Origin: Fulverythrobacter ferritrahens
Lineage (GTDB): Bacteria; Pseudomonadota; Alphaproteobacteria; Sphingomonadales; Sphingomonadaceae
Length of the DNA stretch: 64,000 nt
Direction of reading: 5' to 3'
Assembly (NCBI RefSeq): GCF_020539485.1
Contig: NZ_JACDXU010000001.1
Span: 1,550,001-1,614,000, forward strand
The stretch's first letter is position 1, and every line of letters begins with the position of its first letter. The notes under the pieces are model-generated. The model had not been told where the DNA came from and searched no databases. It saw only the letters and a list, made by a program, of their open reading frames with translations. Below, one piece after another: positions 1 to 8,630 of this stretch. A program made the position numbers and the translations under genes.

Positions 1-180
1 CTGCTGTTCGAGCGGGCCTGCAATCGCCTTGGGATCGCCCCGCGCGAAGCCGTCATGATCGGCGATAATCCCGAAACGGATGGCGAAGGCGCGCTGCAAC
101 TCGGCATCCGGCCCATTCTGGTGGGCGGCCAATCTCCCCTCAGTCTGGACGACCTGCTGGAACCGTTGGCGGCGGAATGA
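1..180 (+). CDS. HAD-family hydrolase, C-terminal fragment
   Basis: Only the last 59 codons are in the window; the gene enters from the left and ends at TGA 178-180. The fragment contains MIGDNPETDGEGA, which fits the late HAD motif (GD followed by a second acidic residue) that binds Mg2+ in phosphatases and sugar-phosphate hydrolases. The following alternation of glycine and hydrophobic strand (GIRPILVGG) is also typical. HAD enzymes hydrolyse phosphoesters in the cytoplasm. The substrate cannot be told from this piece. It converges with the RpiR gene, with only 6 nt between the two stop codons. Confidence 0.75.
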   Translation: MLFERACNRLGIAPREAVMIGDNPETDGEGALQLGIRPILVGGQSPLSLDDLLEPLAAE

Positions 181-186
181 TCCGGT

Positions 187-1095
187 TCAGAATCGCTTGA
201 TCGAAAGTACGTCGAAAGTCTTCTTCAGAACATCAGTGGCATGATCGTAATCGGCGAGCGCCAATCCGGCGATCAGCGCGTCAACCACGCAGATCTGCGC
301 GATCCGGCTGGTCATGGCTTCGGTACGAAAGCGCGTCTCGCGGGCCATGGTGAACAGCACGATATCCGCGAAAGCCTGGATCGGCGAACGGGCGAAATTG
401 GTGACGACAATCGTCTTGGCACCCGCCTCCTTCGCCAGCCGGGTCGCGGCGACCGTCTCATGCGTGGCGCCACTATGCGAGATGGTAATCGTGGTGACAT
501 CGGGATCGCAGCGCGAGGCGCTGATGGCCTGGATGTGGCTGTCGGTCACTGCCCGTACATCCAGCCCGATGCGCAGCATCCGATATTGAGCATCCTCGGC
601 AATCGGCGCTGACGATCCGATACCGTAGATTTCGATCCGCTTCGCCCCGCGAACCGCGGCGACAGCGCGTTCCAGCGCCGCCGGCTCCAGCACGGAAAGC
701 GTATCGCGCAAGGCCTGTATGCCGGAATGGAAGACCTTGCGGCAGATCGTTTCCATATCGTCGTCCCGTTCCAGATCTTCGTGAATGAACTGGACCGGCT
801 GGACGATTTCCTGCGCCAGGCTGAGCTTCATCTGCTGGAAGCCGGAAAGACCGATGCTGCGGCAGAAATTGATGACGCTGCCTTCGCTCACGCCCGTCGC
901 CTCGGACAGTTCCGTCACCGACATGCCCACGATCTCTTCCGGGCGTTCGAGAATGAACTGGGCGATGCGCTGCGCGCTCTTCGCCATATTGGGCTGGGCC
1001 ACGCGAATCCGGCCCAGCGCATTCTCAACCGGGCGGTTATCTGTCTGCGAGGCCCGCCCCTTCGGCGCCTTCACTGGCTTGTTCGCATCTGCCAC
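187..1095 (-). CDS. MurR/RpiR-family transcriptional regulator
   Basis: The protein has an N-terminal helix-turn-helix of the RpiR type (SVTELSEATGVSEGSV) followed by a C-terminal SIS domain (EIYGIGSSAPIAEDA, then TISHSGATHETV), which normally binds a phosphosugar effector. Members control sugar-phosphate catabolism or cell-wall recycling genes. I prefer GTG 1095, which is preceded by a GAGGGGG ribosome site. A GTG at 1152 is also open but would put the start against a palindrome at 1154-1170. From 1095 the protein is 302 aa, normal for the family. The target genes are not evident; the neighbouring receptor is divergent. Confidence 0.88.
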   Translation of the reverse strand: MADANKPVKAPKGRASQTDNRPVENALGRIRVAQPNMAKSAQRIAQFILERPEEIVGMSVTELSEATGVSEGSVINFCRSIGLSGFQQMKLSLAQEIVQPVQFIHEDLERDDDMETICRKVFHSGIQALRDTLSVLEPAALERAVAAVRGAKRIEIYGIGSSAPIAEDAQYRMLRIGLDVRAVTDSHIQAISASRCDPDVTTITISHSGATHETVAATRLAKEAGAKTIVVTNFARSPIQAFADIVLFTMARETRFRTEAMTSRIAQICVVDALIAGLALADYDHATDVLKKTFDVLSIKRF

Positions 1096-1153
1096 GATCG
1101 CCCCCTCTGTTCCATTCCCGCCATCATGCACGCTCACCTGATGAAGCGCCACT

Positions 1154-1170
1154 ATTGAGTATCACTCAAT
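1154..1170. promoter_or_regulatory. 17-bp palindrome, candidate operator of the RpiR gene
   Basis: ATTGAGT-ATC-ACTCAAT is a perfect inverted repeat with 7-nt arms and a 3-nt centre, about 60 nt upstream of the preferred RpiR start. A symmetric site at this place suits a dimeric regulator acting on itself or on the divergent receptor gene. The regulator assignment is inference. Confidence 0.45.
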
Positions 1171-1273
1171 ATCGTCAAGCCTCGGAATTTCCGCCCCTTC
1201 CCGCTCGCGGCGCAGCATTTCCTCAATCTATAATGCGCTTTTCTTACTTTCTTTATCGCATAGGAATGAGTGT

Positions 1274-1291
1274 TTTTCATTCAAGTGTCAC
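1274..1291 (+). promoter_or_regulatory. Candidate Pho box upstream of the TonB-dependent receptor
   Basis: TTTTCAT-TCAA-GTGTCAC has two direct 7-mers spaced 11 nt apart, as in the PhoB site CTGTCAT-N4-CTGTCAY, and matches about 13 of 18 consensus positions by eye. A CATAGT hexamer (4/6 to TATAAT) lies 8 nt downstream. The receptor start at 1411 is 120 nt further on. Confidence 0.5.
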
Positions 1292-1410
1292 ATGACCCGC
1301 ATAGTGGCCCCTGGCAGGCGATGACCCGAATCGAGCTGAAGCCCCGAGGGGCCACTCCTCAGCCGGTCCGAGCCCCCGCCCCGGCACAGTTCCAATTCAG
1401 GGGATCAGCG

Positions 1411-3579
1411 GTGAAGAAACGCTCATATCATTCCGTCGCTCACATTCTGGCGATGCTGACAGCACCGGCCATCATGGCGACCGGCACGGCACAGGCAGCA
1501 GAAGCGAACGCCGAAGCCGAAGCCGCCTCGGCAGAGCAGGGCTCCATCGTCGTCACTGGCCAAGCCGTGAAGGCATCCCAGGTGGCCGAGGAAGCGGTGA
1601 AGTTCGGCAATTACGTGCAGGTCGTCTCCTCGCAGGAGATCGAGGCCAGCGGCGCCAGCAACTTCGCGGAACTGGCCCAGTTCCTGATCAAGGGCGCCAA
1701 TGTCGGCTACTCGCCCGACGAAGGCGAATATACCATCCGCCTCGATGGCGGCGGGGACCGCGATACGCTGGTCGTGCTCGATGGCGTGCCGCTTTATGAC
1801 CGTGGCCCGGCGCTGGAAGAAATCTGGGGCACCACCACGATCGATCCGCATATGATCGACCATGTGGAGGTGTTCCGCGGCGGCAACAGCCTGTTCTTTG
1901 GCTCCAATGGCGGCATCGGCGTGGTCAGCATCAAGACCAAGCGCCCTACCGGCGAGGACAAGGTGGAACTGGGCGCCAGCTACGGCTCGTTCAATTCGCG
2001 CGAATTGTGGGGCAATGCCCAGGCCAAGCTCGATGCCGAAGGCAAGCTGGGCGTGATGGTCTATGGCAGCGCCCAGAACACCGATGGCCCGCGCATCTTC
2101 AACCCGGCCGATTTCGTGGACAATGTGGCGGCCGCCGGCGGCATCCAGAAATATCCGCTCAACCGCAACAATGTGGGCATCAAGCTGCGCTATGCCCCCA
2201 GCGACAGGACCGAGCTGACCCTCAACGGCCAGTATACGCAGATCGAATTCCAGGATGCCTTCCCGGACGCCGAAACCTATTCCCCCAATCGCGTGCGCTA
2301 TCCGATCATCGATGGCGGTATTTCCCATCGCTGGTCAGACTCGGTTTTGACCGAATTCACGGCCTATTGGAGCAATCCCAAGCTCAACAATACTGAAACC
2401 TATGCCGAAATCTGCCGCCAGCCCGCCGGATGTATCAATCCGGATGATGGCAAGCCGGTCGCTTACGGCAAGGCCACTGGCCATTCGATCCCCTTTCCCA
2501 ACAAGGGCTTTGGCAAGGATTCCAAGGTCAGCGGCTTCCTGGAATATGGCCTGAACCTGCGCAACACGCTGACTTTCGAGAATGTCGGCGAGGCGGTGCT
2601 GGGCGTGCAGCGCACAGCCTATCGCAATGATTCCGATCCCGTCTTCCCGATCAGCAATGACTGGAACACCACCACCGGCCTCTATGCCGATTTGCGCCCG
2701 GTGCTGCCTTTCAGCCCGGATACCGCCATCAGCCTTGCCGGCCGCATGGACTTTTCCAAGGCCTTCGACAGCAAGTTCATCTGGAAGTTCGGCCTGCGCC
2801 AGCCCATCGGCGATTTCTACATCCGCGCCAATGGCGGCACATCCTACAGCCTGCCCAAGACCAACGAACTCTATGCGGAGAGCGCCACCCTGGTCGGCAA
2901 TCCCGACCTGAAGCCGGAAACGACCGAAACCTATAATGGCGCGATCGGTTTCCAGAAGGATCTGGGCGGCGCCAATCTGCGGATCGAGGCCGGCCTGTTC
3001 CGCACGGACATCACCAACCGTATCCAGGGCACTTCGGGTCTGACGCCGAACACCTATTACAACAACACCGCTCTCACCCAGATTCGCGGCATCACCGCCG
3101 ACCTGGACCTGACGATCGGCAAGCAATGGGTGCTGAACCTGGGCTTCACCAAGCAGGACGCGCATCTGAAGGGTTCAGATCTGCAGATCAACGAAACGCC
3201 CGAATTCATGATCCAGGGCACGCTGAACTGGAATTCGCCTGACCAGCGTTTCCACATCAGCCTGTTCCCCCGATATCAAGGGCCGGAATGGTCGACGGGC
3301 GGCGTCGGTGGCAAGCTGCGGCACAATTTCGGCAATTACTTCGTGATGAACGGATCGATTGCCTATTGGGCTGGCGAGGAACAGCAGCACCGCTTCCAGC
3401 TGCGCGTCGTGAACATCTTCGATGCAAAATATGCCGAACGCTATGGCTACGGCAACATGCGCTACAGCGAGGCGTTCGTCCGGGGCGAAATCACCACCAG
3501 CAGCCCGGAATATTACTACGGCTATCCGTTCGAAGGAAAGCCGCGCAGCGTGTTCCTTTCCTACTCCACCACGTTCTGA
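1411..3579 (+). CDS. TonB-dependent outer-membrane receptor, probable phosphate-starvation type
   Basis: This 722-aa protein has a signal peptide (VKKRSYHSV..., hydrophobic core, cut near AQA), a TonB-box-like SIVVTGQ, a plug domain with RLDGGGDRDTLVVLDGVPL and VEVFRGGNSLFFGSNGG, and a beta-barrel ending in aromatic F (STTF). I chose GTG 1411: it follows AGGGGA at suitable spacing and puts the lysine-rich signal peptide first. An in-frame ATG at 1270 would start on top of the Pho-box candidate and add a non-signal stretch. It takes up a large or scarce ligand using TonB energy. A Pho box and phosphorus genes downstream suggest a phosphorus compound, which is inference. Confidence 0.9.
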   Translation: MKKRSYHSVAHILAMLTAPAIMATGTAQAAEANAEAEAASAEQGSIVVTGQAVKASQVAEEAVKFGNYVQVVSSQEIEASGASNFAELAQFLIKGANVGYSPDEGEYTIRLDGGGDRDTLVVLDGVPLYDRGPALEEIWGTTTIDPHMIDHVEVFRGGNSLFFGSNGGIGVVSIKTKRPTGEDKVELGASYGSFNSRELWGNAQAKLDAEGKLGVMVYGSAQNTDGPRIFNPADFVDNVAAAGGIQKYPLNRNNVGIKLRYAPSDRTELTLNGQYTQIEFQDAFPDAETYSPNRVRYPIIDGGISHRWSDSVLTEFTAYWSNPKLNNTETYAEICRQPAGCINPDDGKPVAYGKATGHSIPFPNKGFGKDSKVSGFLEYGLNLRNTLTFENVGEAVLGVQRTAYRNDSDPVFPISNDWNTTTGLYADLRPVLPFSPDTAISLAGRMDFSKAFDSKFIWKFGLRQPIGDFYIRANGGTSYSLPKTNELYAESATLVGNPDLKPETTETYNGAIGFQKDLGGANLRIEAGLFRTDITNRIQGTSGLTPNTYYNNTALTQIRGITADLDLTIGKQWVLNLGFTKQDAHLKGSDLQINETPEFMIQGTLNWNSPDQRFHISLFPRYQGPEWSTGGVGGKLRHNFGNYFVMNGSIAYWAGEEQQHRFQLRVVNIFDAKYAERYGYGNMRYSEAFVRGEITTSSPEYYYGYPFEGKPRSVFLSYSTTF

Positions 3580-3587
3580 TGCGCTTG

Positions 3588-3627
3588 GCCGGGCGGGGGC
3601 AATCCCACTCCCGTCCGGCAACCTTTT
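3588..3627 (+). terminator. Probable rho-independent terminator after the receptor
   Basis: GCCGGGCGGGGG (3588-3599) pairs with CTCCCGTCCGGC (3608-3619), with G-U pairs and an 8-nt loop, followed by AACCTTTTCC. It lies 8 nt after the receptor stop. Confidence 0.55.
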
Positions 3628-3663
3628 CCTGAGGACAGATCCTTGGCCCTTCGCCGCCGGACA

Positions 3664-3681
3664 GTTTCATTCACCCGTCAT
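3664..3681 (+). promoter_or_regulatory. Candidate Pho box upstream of phnD
   Basis: GTTTCAT-TCAC-CCGTCAT repeats the 7-4-7 PhoB layout, with 5/7 and 6/7 matches to CTGTCAT. It is 54 nt before the phnD-like start codon. Confidence 0.5.
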
Positions 3682-3734
3682 GCCGCAGGCCTAGCGGCGC
3701 GGTTGCACACGCATTCGCTCAGGAGGACGGGACG

Positions 3735-4667
3735 ATGAAACTGAAGTTCAAGACAGCTTTTCTGCCACTGGCGGCGCTGGCATTCGCGGGCCTGGCGGCC
3801 TGTTCGGGCAAGAGCGGCGATGCGGAAAGCCAGCCGCTGCATGTTCTGCTGATCCCCGCCGATGGCGGCACCGAAAGCGGAACGCTGGCTGATTACCGCC
3901 CCCTGTTCGACGCCGTCGGCAAAAGCGCGGGCATTACATTCGACCTGAAAGTCGCCCAGTCCTATGGCGCCGTGGTGGAGGCTCTGTGCAGCGGCAATGC
4001 CGATGTCGCCTTCGTCGGCCCCGTTACCTATCTGCAGGCCAAACAGCGCAATTGCGCTCAATTGCTGGCCGTGGGCGTGAAGGATGGCCAGTCCGTCTAT
4101 TACGCCGGCCTGTTCGCGCCCAAATCCTCTGCCATCAACACGATCGCAGACCTGAAAGGCAAGGACGTGGCTTTGGGGGATGTCAATTCCACCTCCTCCT
4201 TCGCCTATCCCATGGCCATGCTGATCGAGGCGGGCGTTGATCCCGTGAAGGATCTCAAGGCCCTGCGCCTCACCGGCAGTCACGCCAACAGTCTGGCCGC
4301 CCTGATCGAAGGCCGCGTGGACGCAGCCGCACTGTCCTTCGATTCCTATGACAAGGCCGTGCGTGAAGGCGTGCCAGGCGCAACCGGCGTGAAGGTGATC
4401 GCCCGTAGCGAACCGATCCCCTACCCGCCGCTGGTGGTCAATACGCGCCTGCCCGAGGCCACAAAGCAGAAGCTGCGCGACGCATTTGAAGGTGTGGCCA
4501 AAGCCCCCGGCATCAAGCCTGAGATGATCCGCGGCTATGGCGGCGCCCAGATCGATGGCTATGACGCGCACTTCCCGCCGGAGAAATTCGACGGGGCCGC
4601 GCGCAAGCTCGCACTGGTCAGCGACGAGCTGAAGGGCGAAATCCTGAAGAAGGCCTCCCAGCGATGA
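3735..4667 (+). CDS. phnD: Phosphate/phosphite/phosphonate ABC transporter substrate-binding protein (PhnD-like)
   Basis: This 310-aa periplasmic lipoprotein has a signal peptide ending in the lipobox LAACSG. The mature part follows the PhnD fold: a first lobe with YRPLFDAVGKSAGI, VVEALCSGNADVAFVGPVTY, then KGKDVALGDVNSTSSFAYP, and a second-lobe stretch GRVDAAALSFDSYD. Family members capture phosphonates, phosphite or phosphate and deliver them to PhnE/PhnC. The start ATG follows GGAGGACGGGACG. The stop overlaps phnC by 4 nt. No C-P lyase genes are in the window, so phosphite or phosphate is as likely a ligand as a phosphonate. Confidence 0.88.
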   Translation: MKLKFKTAFLPLAALAFAGLAACSGKSGDAESQPLHVLLIPADGGTESGTLADYRPLFDAVGKSAGITFDLKVAQSYGAVVEALCSGNADVAFVGPVTYLQAKQRNCAQLLAVGVKDGQSVYYAGLFAPKSSAINTIADLKGKDVALGDVNSTSSFAYPMAMLIEAGVDPVKDLKALRLTGSHANSLAALIEGRVDAAALSFDSYDKAVREGVPGATGVKVIARSEPIPYPPLVVNTRLPEATKQKLRDAFEGVAKAPGIKPEMIRGYGGAQIDGYDAHFPPEKFDGAARKLALVSDELKGEILKKASQR

Positions 4668-5458
4668 GCCGGATGGGGCTGGACATCCGCTTCGATGGCA
4701 TCGGCAAGAGCTGGCCCGACGGCACAAGGGCGCTGGAGTGTGTGGATCTGGCAATCCCGGCCGGGCAGTTCTGCGTGCTGCTGGGTCATTCGGGCGCGGG
4801 AAAATCCACTCTGCTGCGCTGCGTAAACGGGCTTGAAACCCCCAGCGAGGGGCAGGTGCTGATCGGCGGACAGCCGGTAAACCGCCGATCCCTGCCCGGC
4901 CTGCGCCGCCGGATCGCCATGGTTCACCAGCATTTCGGCCTTGTCGCACGCTCCAGCGGCGCGGCGAATGTGATGGCAGGCGCAGTGGCGCTATTGCCGC
5001 TATGGCGCGTTCTTTCGGGTCTCTATCCGGCCGCCTTGCAAGAACGGGCCTGCGCCATGCTTGATGCGGTGGGCCTTGACGAGGCGCATCTGTGCCGCCG
5101 GGCAGAGCAGCTTTCGGGCGGACAGCAACAACGGCTGGGCATCGCCCGCGCCTTCATGGCCGATCCCGCGATCATCCTGGCCGACGAACCCGTCGCCAGT
5201 CTCGATCCTGCGCTTGGCCGCGAAGTACTCGAACTGCTCAAGGCGCAGGCCAGCGAACACGGCACCACTGTGCTGTGCAGCCTGCACCAGCTCGATCTGG
5301 CGCGGGCCTTTGCCGACCGGATCGTGGCGCTGCATCGCGGCCGGGTGATCTTCGACGGTGCGCCGGAACAGCTGTGCGAACGCGATCTGGCCGTGATCTA
5401 TACCCGCGCCGAGCCTGCCCCGCCCTTCGAGCCGCTTCCGCTCAGGGAGGCGGTATGA
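4664..5458 (+). CDS. phnC: Phosphonate-type ABC transporter ATP-binding protein (PhnC-like)
   Basis: A 264-aa ABC ATPase with Walker A GHSGAGKST (residues 41-49), Q-loop in the MVHQHFG stretch, signature LSGGQQQR (about 148-155), Walker B IILADEP and a switch histidine in LCSLHQ. It powers the importer at the cytoplasmic face of the membrane. Its ATG overlaps the phnD stop, and its own stop overlaps the phnE start (ATGA at 5455-5458), indicating translational coupling. Length and motif order are normal for PhnC. Confidence 0.9.
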   Translation: MSRMGLDIRFDGIGKSWPDGTRALECVDLAIPAGQFCVLLGHSGAGKSTLLRCVNGLETPSEGQVLIGGQPVNRRSLPGLRRRIAMVHQHFGLVARSSGAANVMAGAVALLPLWRVLSGLYPAALQERACAMLDAVGLDEAHLCRRAEQLSGGQQQRLGIARAFMADPAIILADEPVASLDPALGREVLELLKAQASEHGTTVLCSLHQLDLARAFADRIVALHRGRVIFDGAPEQLCERDLAVIYTRAEPAPPFEPLPLREAV

Positions 5459-6468
5459 CGACCTCTGCCCCTGCACCGCGCAGCGCCGGCTGGACCTATC
5501 CGCAGCCCTATGGCGCGAAAGCCGTCCTCTTTGTCCTTGCCGCACTCGCCCTGCTGTTTGTCACCGGCCAGCGTGTCGAAGTCGGCAAGATGGCATCGCT
5601 TACCGGCTCGGCCCTCCTTGCCAAGGCAGGTGTCGGAGAGGACGAAGCGCCCGATCAGGGGTTGGGCAATGTCTTGTCCCGCCTGTTCCCGCTGCAGATC
5701 TCCGACCGGCAGGATGTGGCCCGGATCGACGATTTCGATCCGGAACGCCTCCCGCCCTTCGCCTATGTGGAGCAGGTCCGCTCAACCGAGCAGGCGCTGA
5801 ACCCGGCCACGTTGCAGCTGGAATCCCGCCCGGTGGAAAAGACCTATCTGGTCCATCCCCTGGGCTATCTGGGCCATGTCGCGATCAAGATCGTCGAAAC
5901 ACTGGAAATCGCGCTCTGGGGCACGCTGGTAGGCGCGGTACTGGCCCTGCCGCTCGCCATGCTGGGGGCGCGCAACATCATGCCCTATGGCGCGGCGCGG
6001 TTTGTGGCCCATTCCACCGTGGGCTTTCTGCGTGCCGTGCCGGAACTGATCAGCGCGCTGTTTCTGGTGATCGCCTATGGCTTCGGGCCGGTCGCGGGCT
6101 TCATGGCGCTGGGACTCCATTCAGCCGGCGTGCTGGGCAAGTTCTACGCCGATGACATGGAAAATGCCGACCCCCGCCCACAGGAGGCACTGGCTGCCAT
6201 CGGTGCCAGCAAGCTCGCCATCTGGCGGCTGGCCGTAGTGCCACAGGTGATGCCGCAATTCGTTGGCGCTACGCTTTACGTGCTGGACCGCAATGTCCGC
6301 ATGGCCACGGTGATCGGCCTCGTGGGCGCGGGCGGCATCGGGCAGGAACTGAAGGGCCGCTACGACATGTTCGAATATGGCCATGTCGGCACCATCCTGA
6401 TCGCGATCTTCCTTGTCGTCCTTGCGCTGGACCAGCTTTCGGCCCGGCTGCGGCGGCGCTTCCTCTGA
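5455..6468 (+). CDS. phnE: Phosphonate-type ABC transporter permease (PhnE-like)
   Basis: A 337-aa membrane protein. One transmembrane helix (about residues 22-39) is followed by roughly 100 mostly hydrophilic residues. The permease core then starts near residue 140 and carries the EAA loop EALAAIGASKLAIWRLAVVPQ, which docks on PhnC. I start it at ATG 5455, overlapping the phnC stop; the same frame is open further upstream, but that part lies inside phnC. The extracytoplasmic insert after the first helix is longer than I expect for short PhnE proteins. The last gene of the ABC unit is followed 28 nt later by the phospholipase. Confidence 0.87.
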   Translation: MTTSAPAPRSAGWTYPQPYGAKAVLFVLAALALLFVTGQRVEVGKMASLTGSALLAKAGVGEDEAPDQGLGNVLSRLFPLQISDRQDVARIDDFDPERLPPFAYVEQVRSTEQALNPATLQLESRPVEKTYLVHPLGYLGHVAIKIVETLEIALWGTLVGAVLALPLAMLGARNIMPYGAARFVAHSTVGFLRAVPELISALFLVIAYGFGPVAGFMALGLHSAGVLGKFYADDMENADPRPQEALAAIGASKLAIWRLAVVPQVMPQFVGATLYVLDRNVRMATVIGLVGAGGIGQELKGRYDMFEYGHVGTILIAIFLVVLALDQLSARLRRRFL

Positions 6469-6496
6469 TCAATTCACCCAAGCAGGAGACGGTCCC

Positions 6497-8593
6497 GTGA
6501 AGAACAACAGGCGCGATTTTCTCAAAGGCCTCGGAACGCTGGGTGCCGCCAGTGCCTTCCCGCTGAGCATCGAGCGGGCGCTGGCCCTGCCCGCCAGGCG
6601 CGTGACCGGCACGATCAAGGATGTGAAGCACATCGTGATCCTGATGCAGGAGAACCGCAGCTTCGACCATTATTTCGGCACCATGAAGGGCGTGCGCGGC
6701 TTTGGCGACCGGCACACCGTGCCCCTGCCCCAAGGCCGCAGCGTGTGGGAACAGTCCAACGGAGCGCGCGTGTTACCGCCCTTCTGGCTGGACACGGAAA
6801 AGACCAATGCGATGAAGGTGCCCGGCACCCCGCACAGCTTCTCCGATGCGCAGGCGGCGTGGAACCAAGGCAGCTTCGGCCTGTGGCCCAAGTTCAAGAC
6901 CGATTATTCCATGGGCTATTACAAGCGCGGGGACATCCCCTTCCAGTTCGCGCTGGCAGAAGCCTTCACCATTTGCGACGCCTATCACTGCTCGATCACC
7001 ACGGGCACCGATCCCAACCGGATCGTCTTCTGGTCCGGCTCCAATTTCGACCCGGCCGAACAGGCCGCCGGGCGCAATTGCCGGGAAGACAAGTCCGAGC
7101 CGAACAATCTGCGCTGCTGGATCAAGGGCTCCCTGCCGGAACCGGGCTACACCTATGCCGGCAACGATCTGGAATGGCCCACCATCCCCGAGGTGCTGGA
7201 ACAGCATGGGGTGGACTGGCGCATCTATCAGGACCCGAACGACAACTGGACCGGCGCGATGCACGGCGGGCTGGCCTTCAAGGGCTTCCGCAACTGCAAA
7301 CCGGGCGAACCGCTTTACGAACGCGGGATGAAGCACTGGTCGCTTGAACAGCTGGAACAGGATGTGATGAACGGCACCCTGCCCGCCGTGTCGTGGGTGC
7401 TGCCGCCCAAGGAATGGTCGGAACACCCCTCCGCCTCCACGCCCATTGAAGGCGCGGAATATACCGCGCGCGTTCTGGACGCGCTCACCGCCAATCCGGA
7501 AGTCTGGGCCAGCACCGTGTTCTTCCAGACCTTTGACGAGAACGACGGCTTGTTCGACCATCTGCCTCCCCCCGCCCCGCCCTCCTACAATCTGGACGGC
7601 ACGCTCGCCGGCAAGGCGAGTTTCCCGCTGGACGGCCACTATTTCGACGATCACGAGGACAAATACACCTCGCGCGACGACAATGTGACCGGCACCACCC
7701 GGCCCTTCGGCCTGGGCCCGCGCGTGCCGATGTATGTCGTCTCGCCCTGGAGCAAGGGGGGCTGGGTCAGCTCGGAAACCTTCGATCACACCTCGGTCGG
7801 CCGGTTTCTCGAACAGCGCTTCGGCCTGACCATTCCGGCAATCAGCCCGTGGCATCGCAAGATGTGCGGCGACCTGACCTCCTGCTTCGATTTCAGCATG
7901 GAAGGCGATGCCGCCTTCCCGCCGCTGCCCGATGCCAGCGGATCGGTGGCCGTGCTGGCCGAGCACCTCAAGCGCCCGAAGATCCTGCCCCCGCGCGCGG
8001 CGGAAGGGCTGTTCCAGGAAGAGGGCCTGCGCCGTGCCCGCCCCCTGCCCTATGTGCTGCATGTCGACGCGAAGGCGGCCAATGGCGCGATTGCGCTCAG
8101 CTTCGTCAACGAAGGCAAGGTGGGTGCCACTTTCCATGTCTATGACAAGCTCCATCTCGACCGCATCCCGCGCCGCTATTGCGTGGAAGCAGGCAAGGTG
8201 CTGAGCGACGATTGGGCAATCGACCCCAAGCAAGGCGCCGATCTGCTGGTGCTGGGGCCCAACGGCTTCATGCGCTCCTTCACTGCCCGCGCGGGCGCTG
8301 CCCTGCCCACCTTCACGGCGCGCTACGATACAGCGGGCCATTCCTTGGGGCTGACGCTGGAGAATGCGGCGCAAGGCGAATTGCCGCTGACGCTGGGCAA
8401 TGATTTGTATGGCGCGAACCCGCGCAAGCAGCTGACCGTGGCACCGGGCAAGAAGGTCAATGCCACTTGGCCCGCCTCGCAAAGCCATGGCTGGTATGAT
8501 TTCACGATCGATGCGGAAGGCTGGACCATCCGCCTTGCGGGCCGGATCGAGGACGGCAAGCCGGGCGTAAGCGATCCGCTGCTGCGGGCCTGA
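6497..8593 (+). CDS. plcN: Tat-exported phospholipase C, phosphocholine-preferring type
   Basis: The 698-aa protein starts at GTG 6497 after AGGAG. It opens with a twin-arginine signal (NNRRDFLKGLG) and a hydrophobic segment. The catalytic phosphoesterase domain begins IVILMQENRSFDHYFG, the hallmark metal-binding stretch of the bacterial phospholipase C/acid phosphatase family, and has FDENDGLFDH later. The C-terminal quarter looks like the duplicated beta domains of phosphocholine-specific enzymes. Such enzymes cleave phospholipid head groups in the periplasm or outside the cell, releasing phosphate esters. Its place after phnDCE and a Pho box fits phosphate scavenging. The gene symbol is by family resemblance only. 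Confidence 0.87.
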   Translation: MKNNRRDFLKGLGTLGAASAFPLSIERALALPARRVTGTIKDVKHIVILMQENRSFDHYFGTMKGVRGFGDRHTVPLPQGRSVWEQSNGARVLPPFWLDTEKTNAMKVPGTPHSFSDAQAAWNQGSFGLWPKFKTDYSMGYYKRGDIPFQFALAEAFTICDAYHCSITTGTDPNRIVFWSGSNFDPAEQAAGRNCREDKSEPNNLRCWIKGSLPEPGYTYAGNDLEWPTIPEVLEQHGVDWRIYQDPNDNWTGAMHGGLAFKGFRNCKPGEPLYERGMKHWSLEQLEQDVMNGTLPAVSWVLPPKEWSEHPSASTPIEGAEYTARVLDALTANPEVWASTVFFQTFDENDGLFDHLPPPAPPSYNLDGTLAGKASFPLDGHYFDDHEDKYTSRDDNVTGTTRPFGLGPRVPMYVVSPWSKGGWVSSETFDHTSVGRFLEQRFGLTIPAISPWHRKMCGDLTSCFDFSMEGDAAFPPLPDASGSVAVLAEHLKRPKILPPRAAEGLFQEEGLRRARPLPYVLHVDAKAANGAIALSFVNEGKVGATFHVYDKLHLDRIPRRYCVEAGKVLSDDWAIDPKQGADLLVLGPNGFMRSFTARAGAALPTFTARYDTAGHSLGLTLENAAQGELPLTLGNDLYGANPRKQLTVAPGKKVNATWPASQSHGWYDFTIDAEGWTIRLAGRIEDGKPGVSDPLLRA

Positions 8594-8630
8594 AGGTTGG
8601 GAGAGCCGGCGCCCGAGCGCCGCGCATTTG

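Noticed and set aside
1270-1410. Upstream extension of the first TonB receptor
   Set aside because: It puts 47 non-signal residues before a good signal peptide and covers the Pho-box candidate. GTG 1411 has a better ribosome site.
5092-5454. Upstream extension of the phnE frame into phnC
   Set aside because: It overlaps the ABC signature region of phnC in another frame. The ATGA overlap at 5455 gives a normal start.
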